This document shows positions 1 to 5,327 of a stretch of 5,327 nucleotides of DNA, in pieces. Position numbers and translations under genes: made by a program. The notes under the pieces were generated by a model. It saw only the letters and a program-made list of their open reading frames with translations. It was not told where the DNA came from and searched no databases. This DNA comes from CANHBY01 sp046342195 (GTDB taxonomy: Bacteria; Pseudomonadota; Gammaproteobacteria; Burkholderiales; Burkholderiaceae_C). Positions within the stretch are counted from its first letter, which is position 1. Every line of letters begins with the position of its first letter. Where the stretch lies: NCBI GenBank assembly GCA_046342195.1, contig JBKDQE010000046.1:1-5327 (forward strand), read 5' to 3'.

Positions 1-141
1 CGCATACCCCCGGCGCAATTTGCCGAGCAGCATCGCCAGCGCGCTGGCGATGCTGCTCGGTCTGTCACAAGCAAAGAAATCGATTAACCTTCAACTTGGA
101 CTTCCTTCCTTTTGATTGGTACGCCGGAAGGGGGCAGGTCA
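1..141. mobile_element. Probable terminus of an IS3-family (IS407/IS51-like) insertion sequence, partial
   Basis: Read on the minus strand from 141, the sequence begins TGACCTGCCCCC. This has the TG...CA end and C-rich start that I associate with terminal repeats of IS3-family elements, especially the IS407/IS51 type; the subgroup is from memory. Position 141 is also where the ATPase frame (84-284) stops resembling its family, so two independent signs place a junction here. The rest of the element would lie to the left of the window. No transposase can be identified in 1-141: short open stretches exist on both strands, but none is recognisable. Neither the opposite end nor a target duplication is visible, so the family is tentative while the break itself is better supported. 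Confidence 0.42.
23..60. repeat. Perfect 38-bp palindrome (19-bp arms, no spacer)
   Basis: The left arm ccgagcagcatcgccagcg (23-41) is the exact reverse complement of the right arm at 42-60, and symmetry ends at both outer bases (g22, t61). The arms are GC-rich and would form a strong cruciform or RNA hairpin. No T-run follows on either strand, so it is not a canonical intrinsic terminator. It lies about 25 bp beyond the stop of the truncated ATPase frame, inside the probable insertion-sequence end. It could block read-through transcription into the element or be a repetitive extragenic element. The symmetry is directly seen; the role is unknown. Confidence 0.9.
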
Positions 142-284
142 GTTTGTTTGAGCGCAAGCAGCAGATGCCCCAAGCTGCTCTTGCCCGCACTATTGGCACC
201 AAAAATGACCGTTAATGGCGCCAGTCGTATGGTTCCAGTCTCTCTCCAAGCCTTGAAGTTTTTTATGTGCAGTGTGGTTAGCAT
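84..284 (-). pseudogene. Truncated AAA/SMC-like ATPase (N-terminal fragment, DUF3696/OLD-like style)
   Basis: The 66-codon frame starts like RecF/SMC-type ATPases (LHIKNFKAW, residues 5-13) and carries a Walker A motif, GANSAGKS, at residues 29-36. The following helix ends LLLALKQT at residues 41-48. Proteins that open this way normally run several hundred residues and include a signature motif, Walker B and often a DUF3696-like C-terminus; all of these are missing. After residue 48 the sequence becomes a proline- and lysine-rich tail unlike the family, and a stop follows at 84-86. The change falls at position 141, where the probable insertion-sequence end begins. The ATG overlaps the TGA of the upstream gene (TGATG), with GGAG at 295-298, so it was translationally coupled as the next operon member. 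In defence islands such ATPases often accompany methylases and helicases. The fragment alone cannot form an active ATPase. Confidence 0.8.
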
Positions 285-3148
285 CAGTGCAATTCTCCAT
301 TTTCTAATTTATCCCACGCCTCCAATACCAACCGCTGGGTTCGGTATTCGCCGTATTCTCTTTGCTCTTTATTCTTGAGCACACGGAAGGTTTCGGAGGG
401 GTAATCCACGCCCATGATGTCGGCGGGGTCGAGGATGTAGCGCAGTTCGTCGCGGGTGAGGCCGTAGAGTTTGGCGTAGTAGGCGTCGAGTTCGGCGCGC
501 AGGATAGCGCGGCGGGTGGGGTTGAAGGCGAAGGGTTCGCCGTCAAAGCCCAAGTCTTGCGCCCACGGTTGCAGGTCGTGGGCGGTGTAGGTGAGTTCGA
601 GCACGCGTGGCGTGATGAAGGCGAGGTCGGCTTCGGTGTAGTGCTTGGGTGGAAGGATAGGGAATTGTTTCAAATATCCATAAGTAAGATGCGTGCCACC
701 AACCTTGACACGGGCACAAAAATCCAGAATTAGTGTGCCGAAATTGGCCAATAATGCGGCAACTCTGACTGGCTCGCGCGAGGTCATAAATAGCGGCATC
801 GTATGTCCCACCCCCACTCGCCCCACCACACTCGCAATCACAGTGCGTTCGTCAGTAGCGCGGCAAATATCCCGCCACCCCATCAGCCATTGCCGGTCCC
901 AGCTCCAAATCACATTGCCCTCGCGGTCGCGTTTGACGAGGCGCTCCTCCACCTCGGCTTGATTCACCCAATAGCGCGGGGTGACGGCATAGGCGGGGTC
1001 GGCTTTTTCGCTGTCGCTCACATCGCGGCTGTCGCCCTCTGCCGTGTAAGTCGCCCATCGGTGGTCAAACTGGTGGATCATTTTGGCTTCGTACAGTGGC
1101 AAGCTATCTGCAACCGGCTGATCGAAGAACAATTGGCTGTCGCTCGTCATGTTGAACAAGCCCTGAGAGAAACTGATTCCCCAGGGGTTGCCGTCGAGAT
1201 TGCCCTCTTCGATCAACACTGGCGCGGCGCGGTAGAGTTTTTTGGTGAGTTCGGCATCGCGTTCGCTGCGGAACACCGGGCAGGTGAGCGTATTGGGGTT
1301 GATGAGGCGGAATTCGCTGGGCGTGAGGCGAAAGCGGCGGCGCGTGTCAGCCAGTTGATTGACTTGGGCGGCAAAGCAGACAAACTCGGCGGTTCCTGCT
1401 TGGCCAAGGGTGAGTAGGCAGAATTTCATACGGCTATCCACCGCTGCAAACAGCTTGTCGCGGTTTTCGATGTCAAACAGGCTGATCAACCGGCCTTTTT
1501 GGGTGATCTGCCCAAAAAAAGCTTTGGTGCTGTCATCGGTGGCAATGCCGGTGGGCACGATGAATCCGGCGCGACCGCTGGCGTGGGTAATCTGGCTGAT
1601 GGTTTCGGCAAACAGCGGATAGGTATTAAGTTTACCTACCGCCGTCAGTGGGTAGCGCCCTGATTCACGAACAAAATTATTAGATGCGGCCACACGCTGA
1701 GACGCAGTTTCATATTCGATCCAAAGGCGAGGTTCAGTTTCCGGCAATTCTGTTATGGCACGCTTGCGTTTGTCCCCTGCAAGTTCGGCGATATGTGGGG
1801 CGCGGGTAGCAAAAAATTCCTCCTCCCCCATTTGCATTACTTCCCACGGCGGGTTGCCCAGCACGCAATCAAAACCGCCGCTGGCAAACACTTGTGGGAA
1901 GGCCAAGGGCCAGTGCAGTACGCGTGCCTCGGCACAAGCAGTTTGCGCGGCGGCAAGCGCGCCTTGCTGGTCGGCGGGTAATGGCACGTCTTCCAATGTA
2001 AGGTAGAGCGTGGCGCTGGTGGGGATGCTTGTTCCCGCGCCTTCTCTTTTGGGCAGCAGGTAGGCCCCCACCAGCAAATCGGCGGCGTGTGCCAGGCGGC
2101 TGGTTTTGGCTTGTTCCAAAAACGCGCGGTAGGCGGCTTCCTTGACGGCGATCTCTTGGGTGCTGTTCTCTGGCAGCGCCTCCAGCGCTTGCAAAGGCTT
2201 CAGACCACTATCTTGGCTGCCGGCCACATCCAGTTGACCAAAGGCACGGGCTTTGCGCTTTTTCTCCAGGTCTTTGAGGGCGGCGGCATTGACCTTGGCC
2301 AGCTGCTTGCAGACTTCCTTGTCGTCGCCAGAGAGTGGTTTGAAGGCGTCTTTGGCAATACCCAATTCCAGCGCCTTGAGATCGGTCACCCCTAAGAGGG
2401 CGTCACCCACTTGCAGGTGGTGGTCGAGAAAGCCCAAGGGACGGCCTTCTTCAAAGCCTTCCAGCCACAAGGCGGTGCGGGCCAGTTCGATCGCCATGGG
2501 GTTGCGGTCCACGCCGAAAATGCAACGGCTGACCACTTCACGCAGGGCATGGCGGAAGTCTTGTTCGGTTTGTTCGCCATCCGTTGCCCGCAATTGAGCG
2601 AGCTTTTCAGCCAGGCGGCGCGCGGCCGCCAGCAAGAAGTGGCCACTGCCGCAGGCGGGGTCGATGACACGGATGGCGAGCAGCGCTTCAACGGGCGATT
2701 CAGGCTGGGCGGCAATGCGTTGTTCAATGACCGGGTCGAGTGCGGACTTGATCAATTCCTGCACCAGCGAGTCCGGCGTGTAATAGCTGCCGCTCAGCTT
2801 GCGGGCGTTGCCCGCCGTGCTGCCCTCGCTGGTTAAACCGACAAAGCCGAACTTGCGCGCAGGCAGGTCAATCTCGGGCACCAGCTCCAGCAGGCTTTCG
2901 TACACGCTGCCCAACTCTTCCGGGCCCATGTTGCGGTAGTCTACCGGCGCGAGCACACCCTTGTGGCTGGCCCAGCGCAGGTTCTGTATGGCGGCCAGCA
3001 GGTGGGCGTTGTCGAGGCTGGCGGCGTCCAACGCTGGGCATTGGCTGGTGGCAAACAAACCACCCAGCGCGGGCAAGTCCAGATGTGACTCACCTTCGCT
3101 CAAGCCTTTGAAGACGATGCGCAACGCTTGCCAGTGATCATCAAAGCC
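284..3148 (-). other. Methyltransferase and target-recognition module of the hybrid gene (N-terminal region partly absent)
   Basis: From about residue 582 the sequence matches large Eco57I/PglX-like methylases joined midway: a helical segment (WQALRIVF, 587-594; LPALGGLFA, 606-614), then DYRNMGPEELGSVYESLLEL (651-670), a conserved run just before motif X. Free-standing relatives usually carry several hundred further N-terminal residues that are missing here. The gamma-type order X, I, II, III, IV, VI is complete. Between motif III and NPPW lies a charged, helical insert (about 836-1000, with LKDLEKKRKAR at 872-882). The C-terminal part (about 1190-1450) resembles the target-recognition region of type IIL/IIG and BREX PglX enzymes, with ANFGTLILDF (1382-1391) and GYLKQFPILPP (1405-1415). 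There is no recognisable PD-(D/E)XK nuclease, so modification rather than cleavage is the likely activity. Confidence 0.87.
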
Positions 3149-4891
3149 ATGTACTTCATGTAATTGACCACAATTCAGACAAAAGCGGAACTTTCCGGGG
3201 ATGTACCAAAACGATTCGCCACATCCTTCGTTGCCTTGCACATCCACAATGACGCTATAGGGAACGGCCTTCTTGTAATTCTGTTTGATCTTCGGTTGGT
3301 CGCGACTTGGATCCAACCAGGTTTCTGGCAAGTCTTCAATGTCGCCGCGATAGGGCAAATTTGACGTTGCAAGGCATAGAAATCCGTAATGAACGTCTTC
3401 GTTATCGTCTGCCGTTATGTCATCAATTTCGCGCGGAGTATATGTGGTCGGAGCCCGTTTTGACTGCCAAACCGGCAAATATTCTTGCCCACAGTCCCGG
3501 CAAAAATGCACCGGATAGAGCTGAGCGCCTTCATCCTGACGTCCTGGAGCGAAACGCTGTGCATCCAGAGTGACATGACGAATGCCTTGCGCTTCGAGCG
3601 TGGCGAGTACCTTGCCAGGGCCGCTGATGAACTGGTGTAACTTGAAGGCGAAGGGCGGCCTCCCCTGTGGTGTTCTGATTTCATGTGCGGCCACCAGAAA
3701 TTGCTTTAGCGCCAGTCGCGCTGCATCAATTTCGCAACCAGCGTCTTTGGCCAGTTTTTCACTGGCAGCCTGGATGGTCATCGGCTTTGCACGGCGTGGC
3801 GGTTCGTTATCAGGCAGTTCAATTCCGAGATTCAATTCGACCCAGATCGAAAGCGGATCAATCCGAAACGCTTCAAAGTCTGCCCATGTGAATTGAGTAC
3901 GCACCACTGCGCCAGCTAAATTAGCCTGCACTGCAGCAACATCTTTCAGCGGATCGGTCACGCGCTCAAGCGTTTCACCAATGATGTCTTGCTCAGTGAT
4001 GCCTGCGCCAAAAAGCTTGCTGGCAACCTCTGCGACGGTTTTGTTTCGATCTGCCAAGCTTCCAGTGCTCGACATGGTGGCCGAAGTCCCAATGCAGACA
4101 AGCTCACTGGCCTGTAGGCGCTCTCGCAGTCGACGCACAAGCAATGCTACGTCAGCACCTTGCCGGCCACGGTAGGTGTGAAGCTCGTCGAGAATCAGGA
4201 ATTCCAGACCTTGGCAATGATCCACTACGCGGCGATCCACCTCGTCAAAACGAGTCAGGATCAGTTCCAGCATCATGAAGTTCGTGAGCAGGATGTCGGG
4301 CGGATTGTTTGCTATCGCGTCACGCTCCGCCTTTGACTCTTGCCCGGTATACCGCGCTACCGTGAAGGGTTGTTGTCCAGCCGGATAGCCATAGAGAAAT
4401 TTGTCGAGCTCTTCGAGTTGGCTGTTCGCTAGGGCGTTCATCGGATAGATGACAACAGCGCGTGTTCGCGCGGTTTTATCCTGGGTTTTTGCCTTCAAAA
4501 TCCGATCAATGACTGGAATAAAGAACGACAGTGACTTGCCGGAGCCCGTGCCAGTCGTAACAACATAGCTCTGCTTTCCCTGGCCCTTGGCCAATGCTTG
4601 CATCTGATGCGCATAGAGATGCAGCGGCTGCGGTGCCCCCTCCGCCTTACCAACCTGGAAGAGATCCGCACAAGCACGGTGCAAAACGCCTTCCGCAACC
4701 AACTGCTGCACCGTCCCCTTGCGCTGATAATTTGGGTTTATTTGCACAAGGGGTTCCGGCCAATAGCGACCGTCAGCGTATTGCCGTTCAACTTCATCTC
4801 TGATGTCTGGTGCGGCAATCCTGGAAAAACTTCGCGAAAACGAGCTGTACGCACTAATGAGTTGGTCACGAAAGCCAAATACGTTGTTCAT
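284..4891 (-). CDS. Hybrid protein: DEAH helicase N-terminal half fused to Eco57I/PglX-type adenine-N6 DNA methyltransferase
   Basis: A single open frame of 1535 codons. Helicase part: motif I TGTGSGKS (113-120), Ia-like YPMNALANSQ (149-158), DILLTNFMML (199-208), motif II DELH (235-238), motif III SAT (270-272), then two zinc knuckles CxxC (464/467 and 571/574). No motifs IV-VI follow. Methyltransferase part: GSYYTP (701-706, motif X), DPACGSGHF (744-752, SAM-binding motif I), FGVDRNP (792-798), GDALLG (829-834), catalytic NPPW (1013-1016), GRAGFIVP (1106-1113), then a long C-terminal target-recognition region including AKMIHQFDHRW (1269-1279). Expected activity is adenine-N6 methylation of a specific site; helicase activity is doubtful without the second RecA domain. 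The ATG at 4891 has a good SD 7 nt upstream and gives the natural N-terminus. The stop overlaps the next ATG by one base. The layout recalls type ISP enzymes (helicase-methylase-TRD) but lacks their nuclease and second RecA fold. I read it as two operon genes joined by deletion; a rare natural fusion or assembly chimera is the alternative. Confidence 0.93.
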   Translation of the reverse strand: MNNVFGFRDQLISAYSSFSRSFSRIAAPDIRDEVERQYADGRYWPEPLVQINPNYQRKGTVQQLVAEGVLHRACADLFQVGKAEGAPQPLHLYAHQMQALAKGQGKQSYVVTTGTGSGKSLSFFIPVIDRILKAKTQDKTARTRAVVIYPMNALANSQLEELDKFLYGYPAGQQPFTVARYTGQESKAERDAIANNPPDILLTNFMMLELILTRFDEVDRRVVDHCQGLEFLILDELHTYRGRQGADVALLVRRLRERLQASELVCIGTSATMSSTGSLADRNKTVAEVASKLFGAGITEQDIIGETLERVTDPLKDVAAVQANLAGAVVRTQFTWADFEAFRIDPLSIWVELNLGIELPDNEPPRRAKPMTIQAASEKLAKDAGCEIDAARLALKQFLVAAHEIRTPQGRPPFAFKLHQFISGPGKVLATLEAQGIRHVTLDAQRFAPGRQDEGAQLYPVHFCRDCGQEYLPVWQSKRAPTTYTPREIDDITADDNEDVHYGFLCLATSNLPYRGDIEDLPETWLDPSRDQPKIKQNYKKAVPYSVIVDVQGNEGCGESFWYIPGKFRFCLNCGQLHEVHGFDDHWQALRIVFKGLSEGESHLDLPALGGLFATSQCPALDAASLDNAHLLAAIQNLRWASHKGVLAPVDYRNMGPEELGSVYESLLELVPEIDLPARKFGFVGLTSEGSTAGNARKLSGSYYTPDSLVQELIKSALDPVIEQRIAAQPESPVEALLAIRVIDPACGSGHFLLAAARRLAEKLAQLRATDGEQTEQDFRHALREVVSRCIFGVDRNPMAIELARTALWLEGFEEGRPLGFLDHHLQVGDALLGVTDLKALELGIAKDAFKPLSGDDKEVCKQLAKVNAAALKDLEKKRKARAFGQLDVAGSQDSGLKPLQALEALPENSTQEIAVKEAAYRAFLEQAKTSRLAHAADLLVGAYLLPKREGAGTSIPTSATLYLTLEDVPLPADQQGALAAAQTACAEARVLHWPLAFPQVFASGGFDCVLGNPPWEVMQMGEEEFFATRAPHIAELAGDKRKRAITELPETEPRLWIEYETASQRVAASNNFVRESGRYPLTAVGKLNTYPLFAETISQITHASGRAGFIVPTGIATDDSTKAFFGQITQKGRLISLFDIENRDKLFAAVDSRMKFCLLTLGQAGTAEFVCFAAQVNQLADTRRRFRLTPSEFRLINPNTLTCPVFRSERDAELTKKLYRAAPVLIEEGNLDGNPWGISFSQGLFNMTSDSQLFFDQPVADSLPLYEAKMIHQFDHRWATYTAEGDSRDVSDSEKADPAYAVTPRYWVNQAEVEERLVKRDREGNVIWSWDRQWLMGWRDICRATDERTVIASVVGRVGVGHTMPLFMTSREPVRVAALLANFGTLILDFCARVKVGGTHLTYGYLKQFPILPPKHYTEADLAFITPRVLELTYTAHDLQPWAQDLGFDGEPFAFNPTRRAILRAELDAYYAKLYGLTRDELRYILDPADIMGVDYPSETFRVLKNKEQREYGEYRTQRLVLEAWDKLENGELH
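3149..4891 (-). other. Helicase module of the hybrid gene (RecA domain 1 plus zinc-knuckle region; second RecA domain absent)
   Basis: Residues 1 to about 581. After an N-terminal segment of about 90 residues, LYAHQMQAL (92-100) matches a Q-motif-like region before the Walker A loop at 4532-4555. DELH is at 4178-4189 and SAT at 4076-4084. Residues about 280-460 form the insertion typical of large DEAH/DUF1998 helicases, including ASKLFG (290-295) and FAFKLHQFIS (414-423). The zinc-binding pair CRDCG (464-468) and CLNCG (571-575) follows. As I recall this family, the second knuckle leads directly into the motif IV region and the helicase C-terminal domain, then DUF1998. Here none of that is present. 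The module should still bind ATP, but unwinding or translocation normally needs both RecA folds. Confidence 0.85.
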
Positions 4892-4893
4892 CT

Positions 4894-5091
4894 TTATGTC
4901 CTTCCATTGGGCGCGCGTTGGCCGGGTGCCAGCTTTGCGCTGTCGACGGCATACAAAGCCAGCGGGCTGCTGAGCCAGGGGCGGTACTCTTCTTCCTTGA
5001 TACTTTGATCGGGCGAACAGCCCACGCTCCGCTTGCGCCGGATGTTCCTGGCCGTGGCCGTGAGTAGCCCATCCTCAACACGCCGTCCCAT
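4894..5091 (-). CDS. Small hypothetical frame (65 codons) abutting the hybrid gene start
   Basis: I do not recognise this product. It is basic in its first half (NIRRKRS) and has a mildly hydrophobic stretch, WLSSPLALYAV, in its second; there is no signal peptide or known motif. No clear SD precedes its ATG, and an in-frame TAG lies one codon upstream of that ATG. In its favour, its TAA at 4894-4896 lies only 2 nt from the ATG of the hybrid gene, the spacing expected of consecutive operon genes, and the downstream gene's SD lies within its last codons. It may be the 3' remnant of an upstream operon gene or a chance frame. Confidence that it is a real protein is low. Confidence 0.22.
   Translation of the reverse strand: MGRRVEDGLLTATARNIRRKRSVGCSPDQSIKEEEYRPWLSSPLALYAVDSAKLAPGQRAPNGRT
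4899..4905 (-). promoter_or_regulatory. Shine-Dalgarno sequence of the hybrid gene
   Basis: Read on the minus strand, GGAAGGA lies 7 nt before the ATG at 4891. This is a strong match to the anti-SD sequence at good spacing. It supports that ATG as the true start and overlaps the last codons of the small upstream frame, so coupling is possible. Confidence 0.75.
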
Positions 5092-5093
5092 AT

Positions 5094-5123
5094 GCTATAG
5101 CCCATCTCGGAAGTGATGGACAA
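5094..5123 (-). promoter_or_regulatory. Weak sigma70-like promoter candidate
   Basis: On the minus strand, TTGTCC (5118-5123) and TATAGC (5094-5099) are separated by 18 bp, each matching four of six consensus bases. A start just downstream would give a leader of roughly 200 nt before the hybrid gene. No better pair was noticed in the spacer. Chance matches of this quality are common; transcription from the adjacent insertion sequence is an alternative. Confidence 0.2.
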
Positions 5124-5186
5124 GGCCGTCGTAGGGGGCTGCAGGGTCATAGCGAAAGCTTTGTTTTCTTGTTCCGGCGGATCAGT

Positions 5187-5327
5187 GTAAGCGCGCGCCA
5201 AACTCATCTTGACCCCTACGCGAAGCTCTGCTCAGGTTTGGAGGGGGGCGTCCAGCGGTGCGGCAGCAACTCAGCCAATCGGCTGTTGGGCCAGGTGGGG
5301 AGTTGGGTGAGGATGTCTTTGAGATAG
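5187..5327 (-). mobile_element. Terminal part of an IS66-family insertion sequence
   Basis: The element boundary is placed at 5187, where the plus strand reads gtaagcgcgcgccaaac, matching the GTAAGCG start typical of IS66-family inverted repeats. The transposase stop lies 29 bp inside this end (5216-5218), as expected for the downstream end of an IS66 element. The rest of the element continues beyond the window. IS66 elements make 8-bp target duplications; the flanking 8 bp here are ggatcagt (5179-5186), and the other copy would have to be sought outside the window. The transposase faces the hybrid gene, so read-through transcription could reach it. Confidence 0.75.
5216..5326 (-). CDS. IS66-family transposase (TnpC-like), C-terminal fragment at window edge
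   Basis: The last 36 codons are in frame from the window edge to a TAG at 5216-5218. They begin YLKDILTQLP, then NSRLAELLPHRW, followed by a short polar tail. This is the characteristic C-terminal segment of IS66 transposases, in which a tyrosine-leucine helix is followed by a xxELLPHRW/NW end. The catalytic DDE core would lie to the right of the window, so activity cannot be judged. The partial state is due to the window boundary and not a visible mutation. The adjacent GTAAGCG terminus supports the assignment. Confidence 0.8.
   Translation of the reverse strand, partial: YLKDILTQLPTWPNSRLAELLPHRWTPPSKPEQSFA

Larger units (their letters stand above)
4892..5186. other. Spacer between IS66 end and hybrid gene; no recognisable gene
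   Basis: These 295 bases separate the insertion-sequence boundary from the hybrid gene start. Two overlapping minus-strand frames cross it. One starts inside the IS66 terminus at 5207 and runs into the hybrid gene; it looks random (proline-, serine- and arginine-rich). The other is the 65-codon frame listed separately. That second frame would extend 28 more sense codons upstream, to a TGA at 5182-5184, if a TAG at 5095-5097 were absent, so it could be the eroded 3' end of a longer gene. A 9-bp direct repeat, tagcccatc, occurs at 5065-5073 and 5098-5106, 33 bp apart. I see no tRNA or strong terminator. Confidence 0.5.

Noticed and set aside
362..1417. Long plus-strand open frames opposite the methyltransferase (for example 362-733 and 803-1417)
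   Set aside because: They are antisense shadows of a GC-rich coding region, with no recognisable motifs or ribosome binding sites, while the minus strand carries clear methyltransferase motifs.
1496..1520. Inverted repeat TTTTTGGG/CCCAAAAA with an A7 run, resembling a terminator or a slippage/phase-variation tract
   Set aside because: It lies inside the methyltransferase coding region in frame (codons for AFFG near residues 1124-1127). The stem is AT-rich and only 8 bp, and a 7-base run is too short to argue for phase variation.
284..4891. Interpretation as a complete single-chain type ISP restriction enzyme
   Set aside because: The domain order is similar, but no N-terminal nuclease motif is visible and the second RecA domain is missing.
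284..4891. Naming the locus a complete DISARM, Druantia or BREX system
   Set aside because: Only pieces with similar style are present. DUF1998, phospholipase D-like, PglZ and other defining partners are not seen in this window.
5065..5106. 9-bp direct repeat tagcccatc, two copies 33 bp apart
   Set aside because: Two short copies only, with no further units or matching spacer. It is not a CRISPR array or a convincing iteron set.

Overview
The window looks like a fragment of a decaying anti-phage defence or restriction-modification locus in a proteobacterium. The moderately high GC, IS66-type and probable IS3-type ends and the style of the proteins suggest Beta- or Gammaproteobacteria, but nothing here fixes the genus. 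All recognisable genes read on the minus strand, so gene order runs from high to low coordinates.

Layout, right to left. (1) 5187-5327 is the terminus of an IS66-family element with the last 36 codons of its transposase. (2) 4892-5186 is a short spacer with no recognisable gene. It holds an unidentified 65-codon frame that stops 2 nt before the next start, a weak promoter candidate and a good ribosome binding site. (3) 284-4891 is one uninterrupted 1535-codon gene. Residues 1 to about 580 are the first half of a large DEAH-box helicase of the kind usually found with a C-terminal DUF1998 region in defence islands (DISARM DrmA/Druantia DruE-like in style). From about residue 583 it becomes an Eco57I/PglX-type adenine-N6 DNA methyltransferase with its target-recognition region. 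(4) 84-284 overlaps the stop of the large gene by one base (TGATG). It begins an AAA/SMC-like ATPase with a clean Walker A motif, but homology ends after about 48 codons. (5) The break coincides with a sequence that looks like the end of an IS3-family element, filling 1-141 and containing a perfect 38-bp palindrome.

The most notable point is the large gene. The helicase module stops just after its second zinc knuckle, where relatives continue into the second RecA domain. The methyltransferase module starts partway into its usual N-terminal region. This looks like an in-frame deletion joining two adjacent operon genes, although a natural architecture or an assembly chimera cannot be excluded. 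The methyltransferase catalytic motifs are all present, so an orphan methylase with a helicase-like N-terminal appendage is possible. A complete defence system is not visible: there is no nuclease, the helicase is half present, the ATPase is cut, and insertion-sequence ends bound both sides.
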